Below are positions 1 to 8,072 of a stretch of 64,000 nucleotides of DNA, piece by piece (within the stretch, counting starts at the first letter, position 1; each line of letters opens with the position of its first letter). The stretch lies in contig NZ_CP162129.1 of the NCBI RefSeq assembly GCF_040834005.1, forward strand, positions 1,655,501 to 1,719,500, written 5' to 3'. The notes under the pieces are model-generated. The model did not search any database. It was not told where the DNA came from and saw only the letters and a program-made list of their open reading frames with translations. The translations under genes and the position numbers were made by a program. The DNA is from Paenibacillus sp. PL2-23. Lineage in GTDB: Bacteria > Bacillota > Bacilli > Paenibacillales > Paenibacillaceae.

Positions 1-1
1 T

Positions 2-1348
2 CAGGACGAGACGCGTATGTCAATGGATGGGGTATTGAAGCTTGGATCCCAGGAGTCATTATCGATTGGCTTCCAAACCCGCATGGACGGGGAGACGCTT
101 GCCATTGAGCTGGAGGGCGCGAAAGCGCCGCTCACTCTTGATCTGACAGGAGAGGAGCTGCTGCAGCTTAACGGCTTGGAAGCCGCTGCAATGGAGTCCC
201 CATTGGAGCCGGCAATGGACGAGGAGACGATGACGCAAATCGGCTTCGAGTTAATGGATATCATTGGTGATTATAGTATTGGCAATCTGCCTAATCCGTC
301 CAATCTGAAGGTTGCGCCCGTGAGTCTGCCCATTGGCGGTAAGGATACAGCGCTGCTGCGAGCTTCGTTCACGATGAGCGGCGACGAATTGTGGACATGG
401 ATTCAAACTTATGTAGAGGCGCTGATTGCGGATCGGAATGGCCTGGATGCCATGGTGGAGCGCATCCTCGATGTAGTCGACAGTAATCCAGAGCTATGGG
501 CCCTGATTGGCGGAATGAATCCTATGCAGACGGGCTTTCTAGATGCTCCTACTGAACGTGAGATGATCGAAGAAGCCAGCGAAGCCATATTGGACTCGTT
601 AGTGACGCTTCAGGAGGAGTTAGAGGCCATTCACGAAGAGGAGCAGGCCATGCTGGAGTCCACGTTGTTCGGAGACGCGCTTCAGCTGAAGCATGAGATG
701 TATGTGGACCATAAGATGGATATTCGCAAGCAGACCTTTGAGCTGACTTATTCACAGGAGGAGCCGGCTGAGGAGGAATTGAGTATGGGTTTGCCCATCT
801 CCGGCTTCACGATTCGCGGGGACATCGAGAATTGGAACGTAAATGGTCCAGTTGTGGCGGATCAGCCTGACAACGCTCGAGAGACGATTGCGCTTGAGCA
901 AGTCCAGCAGGGCTTCCAATTGATGAAGCATGTGGAGAAGGGCAGCGATTTGTATACGCTGCTGACGGAGGGCTTTCACCTTAATAGGCAAACCTACAAC
1001 GCGTACACATATTCTTACAGAAATCCTCCCATCATTATGCCAGGCTTCACCTCTATGGTGGCCGTACGTGATGTAGCTGATGCGCTGGGCGCTGAGGTCG
1101 AATATAATGGGTCCACAAGACGTGTAGCCGTGAAGGACCCCTACACGAATACAACGATTGAATTCACCCCAGGCGATGATCAGGTGCTGGTTAACGGGGA
1201 GCTGGAGGAATGGCCCATTCCGCCGTTTGTCATCAACTGGACCACCTATGTGCATGCCCGTAAGCTTGCTGAAGCCCTTGGAGCCGATATTGAATGGACC
1301 GGGTATCCCGGAGGCGGCGGTTATGTAACGATTCAGAGGGAAATATAA
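2..1348 (+). CDS. Stalk-domain (copper amine oxidase N-like) protein, 5' partial
   Basis: The reading frame is open from the first bases of the window, so the true start probably lies upstream; the first ATG inside the window is at 17 and gives 443 residues. The C-terminal part (about residues 340-443) resembles the copper-amine-oxidase-N-like stalk domain common in secreted Paenibacillus proteins: alternating short strands, 'VRDVADALGAEVEY' and 'ARKLAEALGADIEW' segments and a final 'YVTIQ' strand. The central part is acidic and helix-rich and I do not recognise it. No signal peptide is visible, as expected if the N-terminus is missing. The domain usually attaches extracellular proteins to the cell surface or other proteins and does not imply amine oxidase activity. 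The function is unknown. Confidence 0.7.
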   Translation, partial: QDETRMSMDGVLKLGSQESLSIGFQTRMDGETLAIELEGAKAPLTLDLTGEELLQLNGLEAAAMESPLEPAMDEETMTQIGFELMDIIGDYSIGNLPNPSNLKVAPVSLPIGGKDTALLRASFTMSGDELWTWIQTYVEALIADRNGLDAMVERILDVVDSNPELWALIGGMNPMQTGFLDAPTEREMIEEASEAILDSLVTLQEELEAIHEEEQAMLESTLFGDALQLKHEMYVDHKMDIRKQTFELTYSQEEPAEEELSMGLPISGFTIRGDIENWNVNGPVVADQPDNARETIALEQVQQGFQLMKHVEKGSDLYTLLTEGFHLNRQTYNAYTYSYRNPPIIMPGFTSMVAVRDVADALGAEVEYNGSTRRVAVKDPYTNTTIEFTPGDDQVLVNGELEEWPIPPFVINWTTYVHARKLAEALGADIEWTGYPGGGGYVTIQREI

Positions 1349-1370
1349 GAGCAGAGAGGTGGGGCACATC

Positions 1371-1712
1371 ATGGAGAAACTAATAACTGATGCCGCTTTC
1401 CGTGAGGTGATTAGCGGAGGAGAGCTGACCATTGTCGTGTTCAAGACAACATGGTGCAAGGATTGCCATTTTATCGATCCCTTTATGCCGGAGCTCATCC
1501 AGCAATATGAAGGAAGGGCGCGGTTCTATGAGATCGACCGCGACGACCTGCCGGAGCTGTGCGCAGAGCTGAATATCCTCGGCATTCCAAGCTTCATTGC
1601 GTTCCGAGGCGGACAAGAGCTGATACGGTTCGTAAGCAAGCTGCGCAAGACGCGCGACGAGATCGAGGGCTTTGTAGACAAGGCAATAGCAGTGAACGAA
1701 GCGATCGCGTAA
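1371..1712 (+). CDS. Thioredoxin-family protein with WCKDC active site
   Basis: A 113-residue single-domain thioredoxin fold. The redox motif W-C-K-D-C is at residues 28-32, and a cis-proline segment 'GIPSFIAF' follows, as in thioredoxins. It is cytoplasmic, with no signal peptide or membrane segment. The start is the ATG at 1371, preceded by AGGTGGG at a spacing of 7; an in-frame GTG at 1359 has no properly spaced ribosome binding site. It lies 22 bases downstream of the stalk-domain gene and ends before a terminator-like hairpin, so the two may be co-transcribed. It probably acts as a small thiol-disulfide oxidoreductase; the partner cannot be read from the sequence. Confidence 0.85.
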   Translation: MEKLITDAAFREVISGGELTIVVFKTTWCKDCHFIDPFMPELIQQYEGRARFYEIDRDDLPELCAELNILGIPSFIAFRGGQELIRFVSKLRKTRDEIEGFVDKAIAVNEAIA

Positions 1713-1751
1713 CAAGCCTCACCTGCTGGTGGGATCAAGTAACAGCATCAG

Positions 1752-1804
1752 TCCGTATACAAGCCGAAGCATAATGGCTCGCTTGTATGCGGGCTTTCTT
1801 TTTC
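1752..1804 (+). terminator. Probable rho-independent terminator after thioredoxin gene
   Basis: Stem CCGTATACAAGC pairs with GCTTGTATGCGG with one G-T pair, followed by a T-rich run (CTTTCTTTTT). It lies 40 bases after the thioredoxin stop. Confidence 0.6.
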
Positions 1805-1907
1805 CAGCTATGGCAGGGCGTTATATCGTCACATTTTCAACATGGCTTTTGCATGTCTGAATCGATATAATTGAAGGGTCATAACTTACGGAAATTAGGT
1901 GATTATT

Positions 1908-2834
1908 ATGGTAACCGGCCGTTTTCGCGCGTTTGCTGTCGCATCGTGCATCGGAATGCTTCTCGTACTGCTAGCCGGAGCTCTTGTTACGAATACCGAA
2001 TCCGGCCGCGGCTGCGGAGATGATTGGCCTCTCTGCCACGGCAAGTTTATACCCGCTTATACCTTCGAGACGGCAATGGAGCTGTCCCATCGTGTCGTCA
2101 GCGCACTGGAGGGATTTCTTGTACTGGGCGTCCATATCGCGGTGTATCGTATGTACAGACGTAATCGCCAGGCGTTCAAGGAGCCGCTCTTTTATTCCGG
2201 CGCTGCCCTGCTGTTCACCATCATTCAAGCGCTGATGGGCGCAGCCGCTGTGAAGTGGTATCAGTCTCCGCCAGTTATGGCGATCCACTTCGGCATATCC
2301 ATTATCGCATTTGCGGCGACCTTTCTGCTGGTTATCTGGGCATTCCGCGCCAAGAAAGCGCCTCAGACGTTTACGGTGCCGCGCTCCATTTATCCAAGAG
2401 CGCTCGCCACAGTCATTTATACGTATATCGTTATTTATATGGGCGCGTTTATTCGTCATACGGATTCGTCGGGAGGCTGCTTGGGCTGGCCGCTATGCAA
2501 CGGCGAGGTGATTCCAGAGCTGTCCGGCGCTACGGGAGCCGTGTTCCTTCACAGAATGGGAGCTTTCATCTTAGGTCTTGCCATTGCGGGTCTGTATATC
2601 CATATCAGACGCGTTACCAAAGACGGTGCGGGGCTAATTAAGCCAGCCTGGTGGGCGCTTGTGCTGCTGGTTGCCCAGGTGCTGAGCGGCGCTTATCTCA
2701 CCTTTACGATTGGCGACGAGGATGTGTTCATTTTCTCCAGCTTGATTCATAATGTTATTATTGTTGGTTTGTTCGGCCTCCTGGTGGATATCGTCATTCG
2801 CTCATGGCGGCTTAGAGAAGGCCGAGAGCGGTAA
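1908..2834 (+). CDS. ctaA: Heme A synthase CtaA
   Basis: This 308-residue polytopic membrane protein oxidises the C8 methyl group of heme O to a formyl group, giving heme A for aa3-type oxidases. Eight hydrophobic segments are visible. The N-terminal half carries the paired cysteines C36 and C43 ('GCGDDWPLC') and the 'MELSHR' segment with E58 and H61, matching the reactive Glu/His region known in Bacillus CtaA. The second half repeats the pattern with 'GGCLGWPLC' and 'FLHRMGA'. The start is the ATG at 1908, with AGGTGAT six bases upstream; an in-frame GTG at 1899 overlaps that site. No ctaB or oxidase subunit gene is adjacent. Its presence implies that the cell makes an a-type terminal oxidase. 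Confidence 0.93.
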   Translation: MVTGRFRAFAVASCIGMLLVLLAGALVTNTESGRGCGDDWPLCHGKFIPAYTFETAMELSHRVVSALEGFLVLGVHIAVYRMYRRNRQAFKEPLFYSGAALLFTIIQALMGAAAVKWYQSPPVMAIHFGISIIAFAATFLLVIWAFRAKKAPQTFTVPRSIYPRALATVIYTYIVIYMGAFIRHTDSSGGCLGWPLCNGEVIPELSGATGAVFLHRMGAFILGLAIAGLYIHIRRVTKDGAGLIKPAWWALVLLVAQVLSGAYLTFTIGDEDVFIFSSLIHNVIIVGLFGLLVDIVIRSWRLREGRER

Positions 2835-2868
2835 GTCACATGAAGGCAGTATACGAGGAGGCACAGCC

Positions 2869-3582
2869 ATGCTGCGATTTATGTTCGATGAAGAGGAACG
2901 GGCGCCCGAAGGTAACGTGATGGAGGCCTGCTCGCATATGGATCAATTTGCAGCGATGCTGTCGAAGCGCATTCGTGAAGCTGGAGATTCCGACAACAAG
3001 CTGCGCAAGTTCGAGATATGGACAAGAGGGCTTCGCTCCTCGCTGATGGAGCTGGAGCAAAGCCATTACGCCGCTCTTCGCTTTAAGGAGCGTATTCATT
3101 CCAGCTCGGTCCGCGATATGAGCGCCGAGGAGCGCCTTCAATACGATCGGTATGTGTATTTTGACAAAAACGGCTTTATCCGCGTATTTTCCTTGCTCGA
3201 TAAGCTGGGCACCTTCCTCAATGAGCTGCTGGGCATGCGCACGGAGAAGATCAAGCCGCATTTCTCTTACTTCACCGTGCTTCGCAGCATGAGGGAGCGC
3301 AACGCTCATCCGGACTTGACGTGGCGGCTTAACGAGAGCAAGGAGAAGCACAAGGAGGCTACGAATCGTCTCCGCAAAAGAAGGAATACCGAAATTCATT
3401 ATATGAATTCGGAGATGCAGGATGATTTGATACAAAGCAACCGTATGTATGGAGCGGAGATTCAGCTGGAGAACCTGCAGCAGCAATCGGAGGATCTGGC
3501 CTGCTGCTTGAATATGGCGACGGAATCGCTTAAGCTGACCTTTCAATACGCGGTTTCGCTTGCGAGGCAGCATCACGTATAA
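2869..3582 (+). CDS. HEPN-domain protein (Cthe_2314-like family)
   Basis: A 237-residue, almost entirely helical and charged cytoplasmic protein. It carries R-E-R-N-A-H, which fits the Rx4-6H signature of HEPN domains, a fold found in many RNases and toxin partners. Length and sequence style resemble the Cthe_2314-type HEPN family of Bacillales and Clostridia; this assignment is from memory. The start is the ATG at 2869 behind GAGGAGG. It sits between ctaA and an SDR gene on the same strand with short gaps (34 and 21 bases), so it may be part of that transcript. No nucleotidyltransferase (MNT) partner lies next to it, which argues against a classical HEPN/MNT toxin-antitoxin pair. RNase activity is possible but unproven. 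Confidence 0.7.
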   Translation: MLRFMFDEEERAPEGNVMEACSHMDQFAAMLSKRIREAGDSDNKLRKFEIWTRGLRSSLMELEQSHYAALRFKERIHSSSVRDMSAEERLQYDRYVYFDKNGFIRVFSLLDKLGTFLNELLGMRTEKIKPHFSYFTVLRSMRERNAHPDLTWRLNESKEKHKEATNRLRKRRNTEIHYMNSEMQDDLIQSNRMYGAEIQLENLQQQSEDLACCLNMATESLKLTFQYAVSLARQHHV

Positions 3583-3603
3583 TCCAGGGAGAGGGTGGAT
3601 TCT

Positions 3604-4386
3604 GTGGAGCTTAAGGGGAGATGTGCGCTTGTCACCGGCAGCGCCAAGGGATTGGGGAAGCGGACGGCGCTGCAGCTTGCCGAGCAGGGCTGCAACCTCA
3701 TTATTAATTATCGGGAGAGCGAGCAGGAAGCGCTGCAGGTGAAGGCTGACATTGAGCGTCTAGGCGTGAAGGCCATAACCGTTCAGGCGGATATCGCGAC
3801 GATTGAAGGCGCCCATAAGCTTGCCGATGAGGCGGAGGCGTGGGCAGGCGGAGTCGATATTCTGGTGAACAACGCGGGACCCTTCGTCCGCAAGCGCAAG
3901 CTGTACAGCGAATATGACGAGGAGACGATTATCCAGCTGATGAACGGCAACCTGCTGAGCGTCATGTTATTGGATCATCGACTGCTGCCGCGTATGAGAG
4001 AGAAGAAGTGGGGCAGAATTATTCACTTTGGCTTCGGCCATGTGAATGAGGCCAGAGCGTGGCCGCATCGCGCCGTGTACGCCACGGCCAAGACGGGCCT
4101 GGTGTCCTTCACGAAGTCGCTGGCGGTGGAGGAAGCGCCCTTCGGCATTACGGTCAATCTGATTGGACCTGGCGACATTCGCGGCGCGAATAAGGAACGC
4201 TCCATTGAGGAAGCGGAGCATGAGCTTGATCCGGAATCGCCGCTGGGCCGACCGGGCACAGGGGAAGATGTGGCGAGAGTGATCCTGTTCCTCTGCCAGG
4301 ACAAATCGAGCTTCCTGACAGGCAACGTCATCGATGTAACGGGAGGCTTCGATCCCATCCGCGCCAATATCAAAGGCATGCTCTAA
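3604..4386 (+). CDS. Short-chain dehydrogenase/reductase with altered catalytic serine site
   Basis: A 260-residue Rossmann-fold oxidoreductase. The NAD(P)-binding motif TGSAKGLG is at residues 11-18, NNAG follows strand 4, and the catalytic YxxxK is Y159-K163 ('YATAK'). The position normally held by the catalytic serine, 13 residues before the tyrosine, is His146 in 'FGFGH', so the usual Ser-Tyr-Lys triad is not complete. The C-terminal 'GNVIDVTGG' is typical of FabG-like SDRs. I chose the GTG at 3604 because AGGGAGAGGG lies 8 bases upstream and the start gives a normal SDR N-terminus; a GTG at 3595 overlaps the ribosome binding site. The substrate is unknown. Confidence 0.85.
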   Translation: MELKGRCALVTGSAKGLGKRTALQLAEQGCNLIINYRESEQEALQVKADIERLGVKAITVQADIATIEGAHKLADEAEAWAGGVDILVNNAGPFVRKRKLYSEYDEETIIQLMNGNLLSVMLLDHRLLPRMREKKWGRIIHFGFGHVNEARAWPHRAVYATAKTGLVSFTKSLAVEEAPFGITVNLIGPGDIRGANKERSIEEAEHELDPESPLGRPGTGEDVARVILFLCQDKSSFLTGNVIDVTGGFDPIRANIKGML

Positions 4387-4401
4387 GCAGTACGAGCAAG
4401 C

Positions 4402-4452
4402 AAAAAAAGAGTCTTATCCGCCGGCATAGCCGGCTGGGATAAGACTCTTTGC
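4402..4452. terminator. Bidirectional terminator between SDR and nifU-like genes
   Basis: A long hairpin: AAAGAGTCTTATCC pairs with GGATAAGACTCTTT around an inner GCCGGC-AT-AGCCGGC stem. It has A-rich and T-rich flanks and lies between convergent genes. Confidence 0.85.
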
Positions 4453-4453
4453 A

Positions 4454-4699
4454 TTAAAATACTTGTACGACTTCTACCACGCCGTCCACTTCTTCAAGCA
4501 GCGCGCGTTCGATACCGGCCTTCAGCGTAATGGTCGAGCTCGGGCAGCTGCCGCAAGCGCCAACCAGGCGAAGCTTCACGATACCGTCTTCAACGTCGAC
4601 TAGCTCCACGTCGCCTCCATCGCGTTGCAGGAATGGACGGAGCTTGTCAAGAACGTCCAGCACTTCGTCATACATCGTGTCTTGTACTTGTTCACTCAT
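4454..4699 (-). CDS. NifU-like Fe-S scaffold protein (YutI type)
   Basis: An 81-residue NifU C-terminal-domain protein. The conserved core '[14 protein letters not shown]' is followed by 'GACGSCPSS', whose CxxC holds a 4Fe-4S cluster at the subunit interface of Nfu proteins. It delivers or assembles Fe-S clusters in the cytoplasm. The start is the ATG at 4699, nine bases after GGAG; an in-frame TTG three codons upstream abuts the ribosome binding site. In Bacilli a similar group (yutI, yuzB, yutJ, yutM) clusters together, and here the neighbours are YuzB, an NDH-2-like protein and an A-type carrier, which supports the assignment. Confidence 0.9.
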   Translation of the reverse strand: MSEQVQDTMYDEVLDVLDKLRPFLQRDGGDVELVDVEDGIVKLRLVGACGSCPSSTITLKAGIERALLEEVDGVVEVVQVF

Positions 4700-4802
4700 T
4701 GCAATCAACTCCTTTCTCCCCTATTATAGTACAAAGCGAAACAATTGAAAATGGTTCGCAAATGTATTCCTATTCCCATCATGCTAAAGTAAGGTGATTA
4801 TG

Positions 4803-5075
4803 ATGATAAAACCAATGATTGAATTTTGCGCCAGCAATATGCACCATGGAACGGACGAGCTCATGCAGGAGCTGGAGCGGGATGATTCCGTTGAGGTGAT
4901 GGAATATGGCTGCCTGGGCAATTGCGGCGAATGTTATTTGAAGCCATACGCGCTGGTGGACGGCACCATTGTCGCAGCAGACAGCGTGCCCCAGCTTGCG
5001 GCTCGTATCCGTGAAGCTATCGCGTCGCAGCAGGCTGACCGGGACGCTCTGGATAAGCTGCTGGACGACCTTTAG
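4803..5075 (+). CDS. yuzB: YuzB-family protein (DUF1450)
   Basis: A 90-residue cytoplasmic protein beginning 'MIKPMIEFCASN', with a cysteine-rich 'YGCLGNCGECY' segment, the pattern of the YuzB/DUF1450 family. The cysteines suggest metal or Fe-S binding, but no activity is established. There are alternative starts at 4800 (ATG) and 4794 (GTG); 4803 has the best spacing to AAGG and matches the family N-terminus. It is divergent from the NifU-like gene and convergent with the NDH-2-like gene. Confidence 0.85.
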   Translation: MIKPMIEFCASNMHHGTDELMQELERDDSVEVMEYGCLGNCGECYLKPYALVDGTIVAADSVPQLAARIREAIASQQADRDALDKLLDDL

Positions 5076-5115
5076 GCCTGTAAGCCTCTGCTCTGAACCG
5101 CGAATCCGCTCCGGC

Positions 5116-6186
5116 TTAGCCCAGATGGCGCTTGGAGCGCCATAACACACCGCTCTTCACGAGCCGCGGCACACGCCCCAGAATAGGCGTTCCGCCCATT
5201 AAGCCAAAGCCGCTTTTTTTGCCAAGCGAGCCAAGCACGCCCTTCAGCTTGATTTTGCCAAGACGCGGCTTCTTGTTCTCCCATATGGCTTGAAGCACCT
5301 CGGCGATCTGCTTGCCTTGGGCGCCTGCGGCCTGGCCGCTGGGCGAGAACGGAAGCGAAGCGCAATCGCCAACTACAAATACATTGCTGTAGGCGGGAAG
5401 CTGGTGATGCGGGTTAATCATCAGTCGACCCTGGGAGTCCTTGGGCAGGGCCATTCTCTGCACGAGCTCTACTGGCTGAATGCCGGCCGTCCACACGGTT
5501 ACATCCGTATAGATGGGCGAGTCCGGCTGATTGCCGTCATACAATACGCCTTGCTCCAAGCGGGTCAAGGATACGTGCCCTCTCATCTCCACCTGATGCT
5601 CCGTGAACCACTCCGCGACAAAGTCCTGCAGCTTGCCAGGGAAGGCCGATAATACGCGCGGTCCTCTGTCCAATATTCGAATGTTCAGATCCGGTCTGCT
5701 CTCCCGAAGCTCCGAAGCCACCTCTACGCCGCTCAGCCCGCCGCCCACGATTGTCACTTGTCCGTATGGCTTCACGTCGTTCAGCAGGGCATATGTTTTT
5801 CTAGCCGCCGAAAAGGTCTGGATGCTCGTGGAATATTGCTGCGCGCCTTCGATTCCATGATATCTGTCGGTACAGCCGAGGCCGATCACGAGCCAGTCGT
5901 AAATAATGGGATCTTGATTCTCCAGCATAACAGCCTGGTTCTCCATATCAATATCCGTTATTTCCCCGTAAGCCAGCTTCAGACGAGGATCTACGGGGAA
6001 CTTAACCCGCAAATCCAAATCCGAAACGGTTCCAGCCGCCAGCGCGTAATATTCTGTCTTCAGTCCCTGAAATGGCATACGATCCACCAGTACGATGGAA
6101 ACGTCATGCGGCATGCCACTCTCCAGCAGTTCGTTCGCAATCGCGGCTCCGCCGTACCCGCCGCCCAATATGACCAATTTTCTCAT
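5116..6186 (-). CDS. NDH-2-like FAD/NAD(P) oxidoreductase (YutJ type)
   Basis: A 356-residue two-dinucleotide-binding flavoprotein. The FAD-binding GGGYGG is at about residues 8-13, an internal NAD-binding GGGLSG is mid-protein, and the 'NVFVVGDCASLP' FAD-ribityl motif is near residue 275. This is the type II NADH dehydrogenase architecture, which would pass electrons from NADH to menaquinone at the inner membrane face. A basic C-terminus may give weak membrane contact. The start is the ATG at 6186 behind GGGGA with a 5-base spacer; a TTG at 6213 is a weaker choice. A second, closer Ndh homologue lies at 35154-36347, so this copy is more likely a YutJ-type paralogue of unknown substrate. Confidence 0.85.
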   Translation of the reverse strand: MRKLVILGGGYGGAAIANELLESGMPHDVSIVLVDRMPFQGLKTEYYALAAGTVSDLDLRVKFPVDPRLKLAYGEITDIDMENQAVMLENQDPIIYDWLVIGLGCTDRYHGIEGAQQYSTSIQTFSAARKTYALLNDVKPYGQVTIVGGGLSGVEVASELRESRPDLNIRILDRGPRVLSAFPGKLQDFVAEWFTEHQVEMRGHVSLTRLEQGVLYDGNQPDSPIYTDVTVWTAGIQPVELVQRMALPKDSQGRLMINPHHQLPAYSNVFVVGDCASLPFSPSGQAAGAQGKQIAEVLQAIWENKKPRLGKIKLKGVLGSLGKKSGFGLMGGTPILGRVPRLVKSGVLWRSKRHLG

Positions 6187-6262
6187 AAGATTCCCCAGCT
6201 CCAAAATGTCCAAGATGGATGATGATAATACAAGTAGGTTGCGCTTAGGTCCTCGGGATTAA

Positions 6263-7366
6263 TCATTCATAAATTTTGATTTCGTTGTAGAACGTATCAC
6301 GTTCCACCGGAATTCTTCCCGCACCCTTGATCAGCCAGATCAGATCCTCGCGCGTAATGCCCTCCGGCGTCAGCGCGCCTGCGGCATGGCTGATTTTTTC
6401 CTTGACGATTGTGCCGTGAGCATCCGAGGCGCCCATCGTCAGCGCAACCTGTGTCAGCTGAACGCCAATGTTGATGAAATACGCTTTGATATGCTGAATA
6501 TTATCCAGCATCAGACGGCTGATCGCGATCGTCTTGAGATCCTCGAACGCCGAGTTCCTTCTGCGGATGCCCGCCTTGGGATTGATTGGCTGCATGGACA
6601 GCGGAATAAACACAAGAAATCCGTTGGTCTCGTCCTGCAGATCGCGGATGTGCATCAGATGGCGAATGCGATCCTCCTTGGTCTCGATAGAGCCGTACAG
6701 CATCGTTGTGTGCGTGCGGAGACCAAGATTATGGGCAGTGCGATGCACCTCCAAATATTGCGACACATCGGCTTTGTCGACCCGCATCTTCTTGCGATAA
6801 TGGTCGGACAGAATTTCTGCGCCGCCGCCGGTCAGCGATTTCAGTCCGGCCTTCATCAGCTCCTGGAGCACTTCCTTGTAGCTAAGTCCGCTGATGCGGG
6901 AGAAGAAGTCAATCTCGGCCGCTGTATAAGCCTTCAGCGTGACGTCGGGATATTTGGCATTCAGCGCCTTAAGCGAATCTACATAATATTGGAAGGGCAC
7001 ATGAGGATTATGGCCGCCTACAATATGGAACTCCCTGACGCCGGGATGAATGTGCTGCTCCACATATTGAATCATCTCTTCGCCGGACAGCGTGTAAGCG
7101 CCCGGTGCTCCCTCGTCCTTGCGGAAGTTGCAGAAGGCGCAATGCGCTTCACACACATTCGTGAAATACAGGCTCATATTTTCAATAAAATAAACCTTTT
7201 TTCCGTTTTTCTGTAGCGCGACCTCATTAGCCAGCTGGCCAATGGTCAGCAGATCGTCGGATTCATATAAGAATACGCCGTCCTCCAGCGACAGGCGCTG
7301 GCCGCTGCGTAACTTTTCGATAATATGCCCCATGCGGCTTTCTTGTGTCGGGATGATGACATTCAT
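6263..7366 (-). CDS. mqnE: Aminofutalosine synthase MqnE (radical SAM)
   Basis: A 367-residue radical SAM enzyme of the futalosine menaquinone pathway. It joins the adenosyl radical to the MqnA product to give 6-amino-6-deoxyfutalosine. The 4Fe-4S/SAM motif is C72-x3-C76-x2-C79 ('CEAHCAFC'). Further family hallmarks are 'HIVGGHNPH', 'SLTGGGAEIL' and 'HTTMLYGSIET'. AAGGAGG lies eight bases before the ATG. It is transcribed in the same direction as the NDH-2-like gene with a 76-base gap. The next known pathway enzyme in the window, MqnC, is at 58558-59694. MqnC is related in sequence, but this protein has the MqnE-type length and motif set. Confidence 0.93.
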   Translation of the reverse strand: MNVIIPTQESRMGHIIEKLRSGQRLSLEDGVFLYESDDLLTIGQLANEVALQKNGKKVYFIENMSLYFTNVCEAHCAFCNFRKDEGAPGAYTLSGEEMIQYVEQHIHPGVREFHIVGGHNPHVPFQYYVDSLKALNAKYPDVTLKAYTAAEIDFFSRISGLSYKEVLQELMKAGLKSLTGGGAEILSDHYRKKMRVDKADVSQYLEVHRTAHNLGLRTHTTMLYGSIETKEDRIRHLMHIRDLQDETNGFLVFIPLSMQPINPKAGIRRRNSAFEDLKTIAISRLMLDNIQHIKAYFINIGVQLTQVALTMGASDAHGTIVKEKISHAAGALTPEGITREDLIWLIKGAGRIPVERDTFYNEIKIYE

Positions 7367-7612
7367 TAGGAAGTCCTCCTTCTAAAGTGCGTTCGCAACA
7401 GCAGATATGAGATAACTTTGTGAAAAAAATAACTTGTTATATCATCTAATTTGCTGTAACCATTATAAACCTCACACGTAGCAGGGGCAACAAGAAAGTC
7501 ATGCAAGCGCTTCGATCTTCCATCCATTTCCGCCTTGCGGGAGGCTCTTGAGCAAGCACAAGTTGTGGGGTATACTATGGATAAGTAAGTAATGCGATTG
7601 GAGGGATGTAGG

Positions 7613-7975
7613 ATGATCACGATCAGTGAATTGGCATCCGAAAAAATAAAAGAAATGCTGGAGCAGGAAGGCTCGCCGGATTTGTTCTTGCGGGTTGGCG
7701 TCAAGGAGGGCGGCTGCAGCGGCTTCTCTTACGGTATGGGCTTCGACGATGAAGAGCAGGAAGGCGACCAGGCTCTGACGGCTCACGGCATCAAGGTTGT
7801 AGTCGACAGCGACAGCGTCAAATATTTGCATGGTCTCATTATCGACTTTAAGGAATCCGCGATGGGCGGAGGCTTCACCATCGAGAATCCGAACGCCAGC
7901 GCAACCTGCGGCTGCGGCTCGTCGTTCCGCACGGCTACCGATGCGGGCAAGCCTGCGGCTGAAGGCGAGTGCTAA
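7613..7975 (+). CDS. A-type iron-sulfur carrier (ErpA/IscA, YutM type)
   Basis: A 120-residue HesB/IscA-family protein with the three conserved cysteines: C in 'GGCSGFSYG' and the C-terminal CGC in 'TCGCGSSF'. These coordinate an Fe-S cluster that is handed to target enzymes. The C-terminus extends about 15 residues past the usual end with a further cysteine ('EGEC'). The start is the ATG at 7613 after GGAGGGATG; an upstream in-frame ATG at 7592 overlaps the ribosome binding site. It is divergent from mqnE, a radical SAM enzyme that itself needs a 4Fe-4S cluster. Confidence 0.9.
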   Translation: MITISELASEKIKEMLEQEGSPDLFLRVGVKEGGCSGFSYGMGFDDEEQEGDQALTAHGIKVVVDSDSVKYLHGLIIDFKESAMGGGFTIENPNASATCGCGSSFRTATDAGKPAAEGEC

Positions 7976-8011
7976 CACTGCAATAGACATAGGAAACGAG
8001 CATGACGATTC

Positions 8012-8048
8012 AAACCTCTCCTGCGAATGGCGCCGGAGAGGTTTTTTT
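8012..8048 (+). terminator. Rho-independent terminator
   Basis: AACCTCTCC pairs with GGAGAGGTT, followed by seven T. It separates the A-type carrier from the Bce-type module, although only 24 bases remain before the response regulator start. Confidence 0.85.
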
Positions 8049-8072
8049 GGCGAAAGGGAGGCTTGAGAGCCT

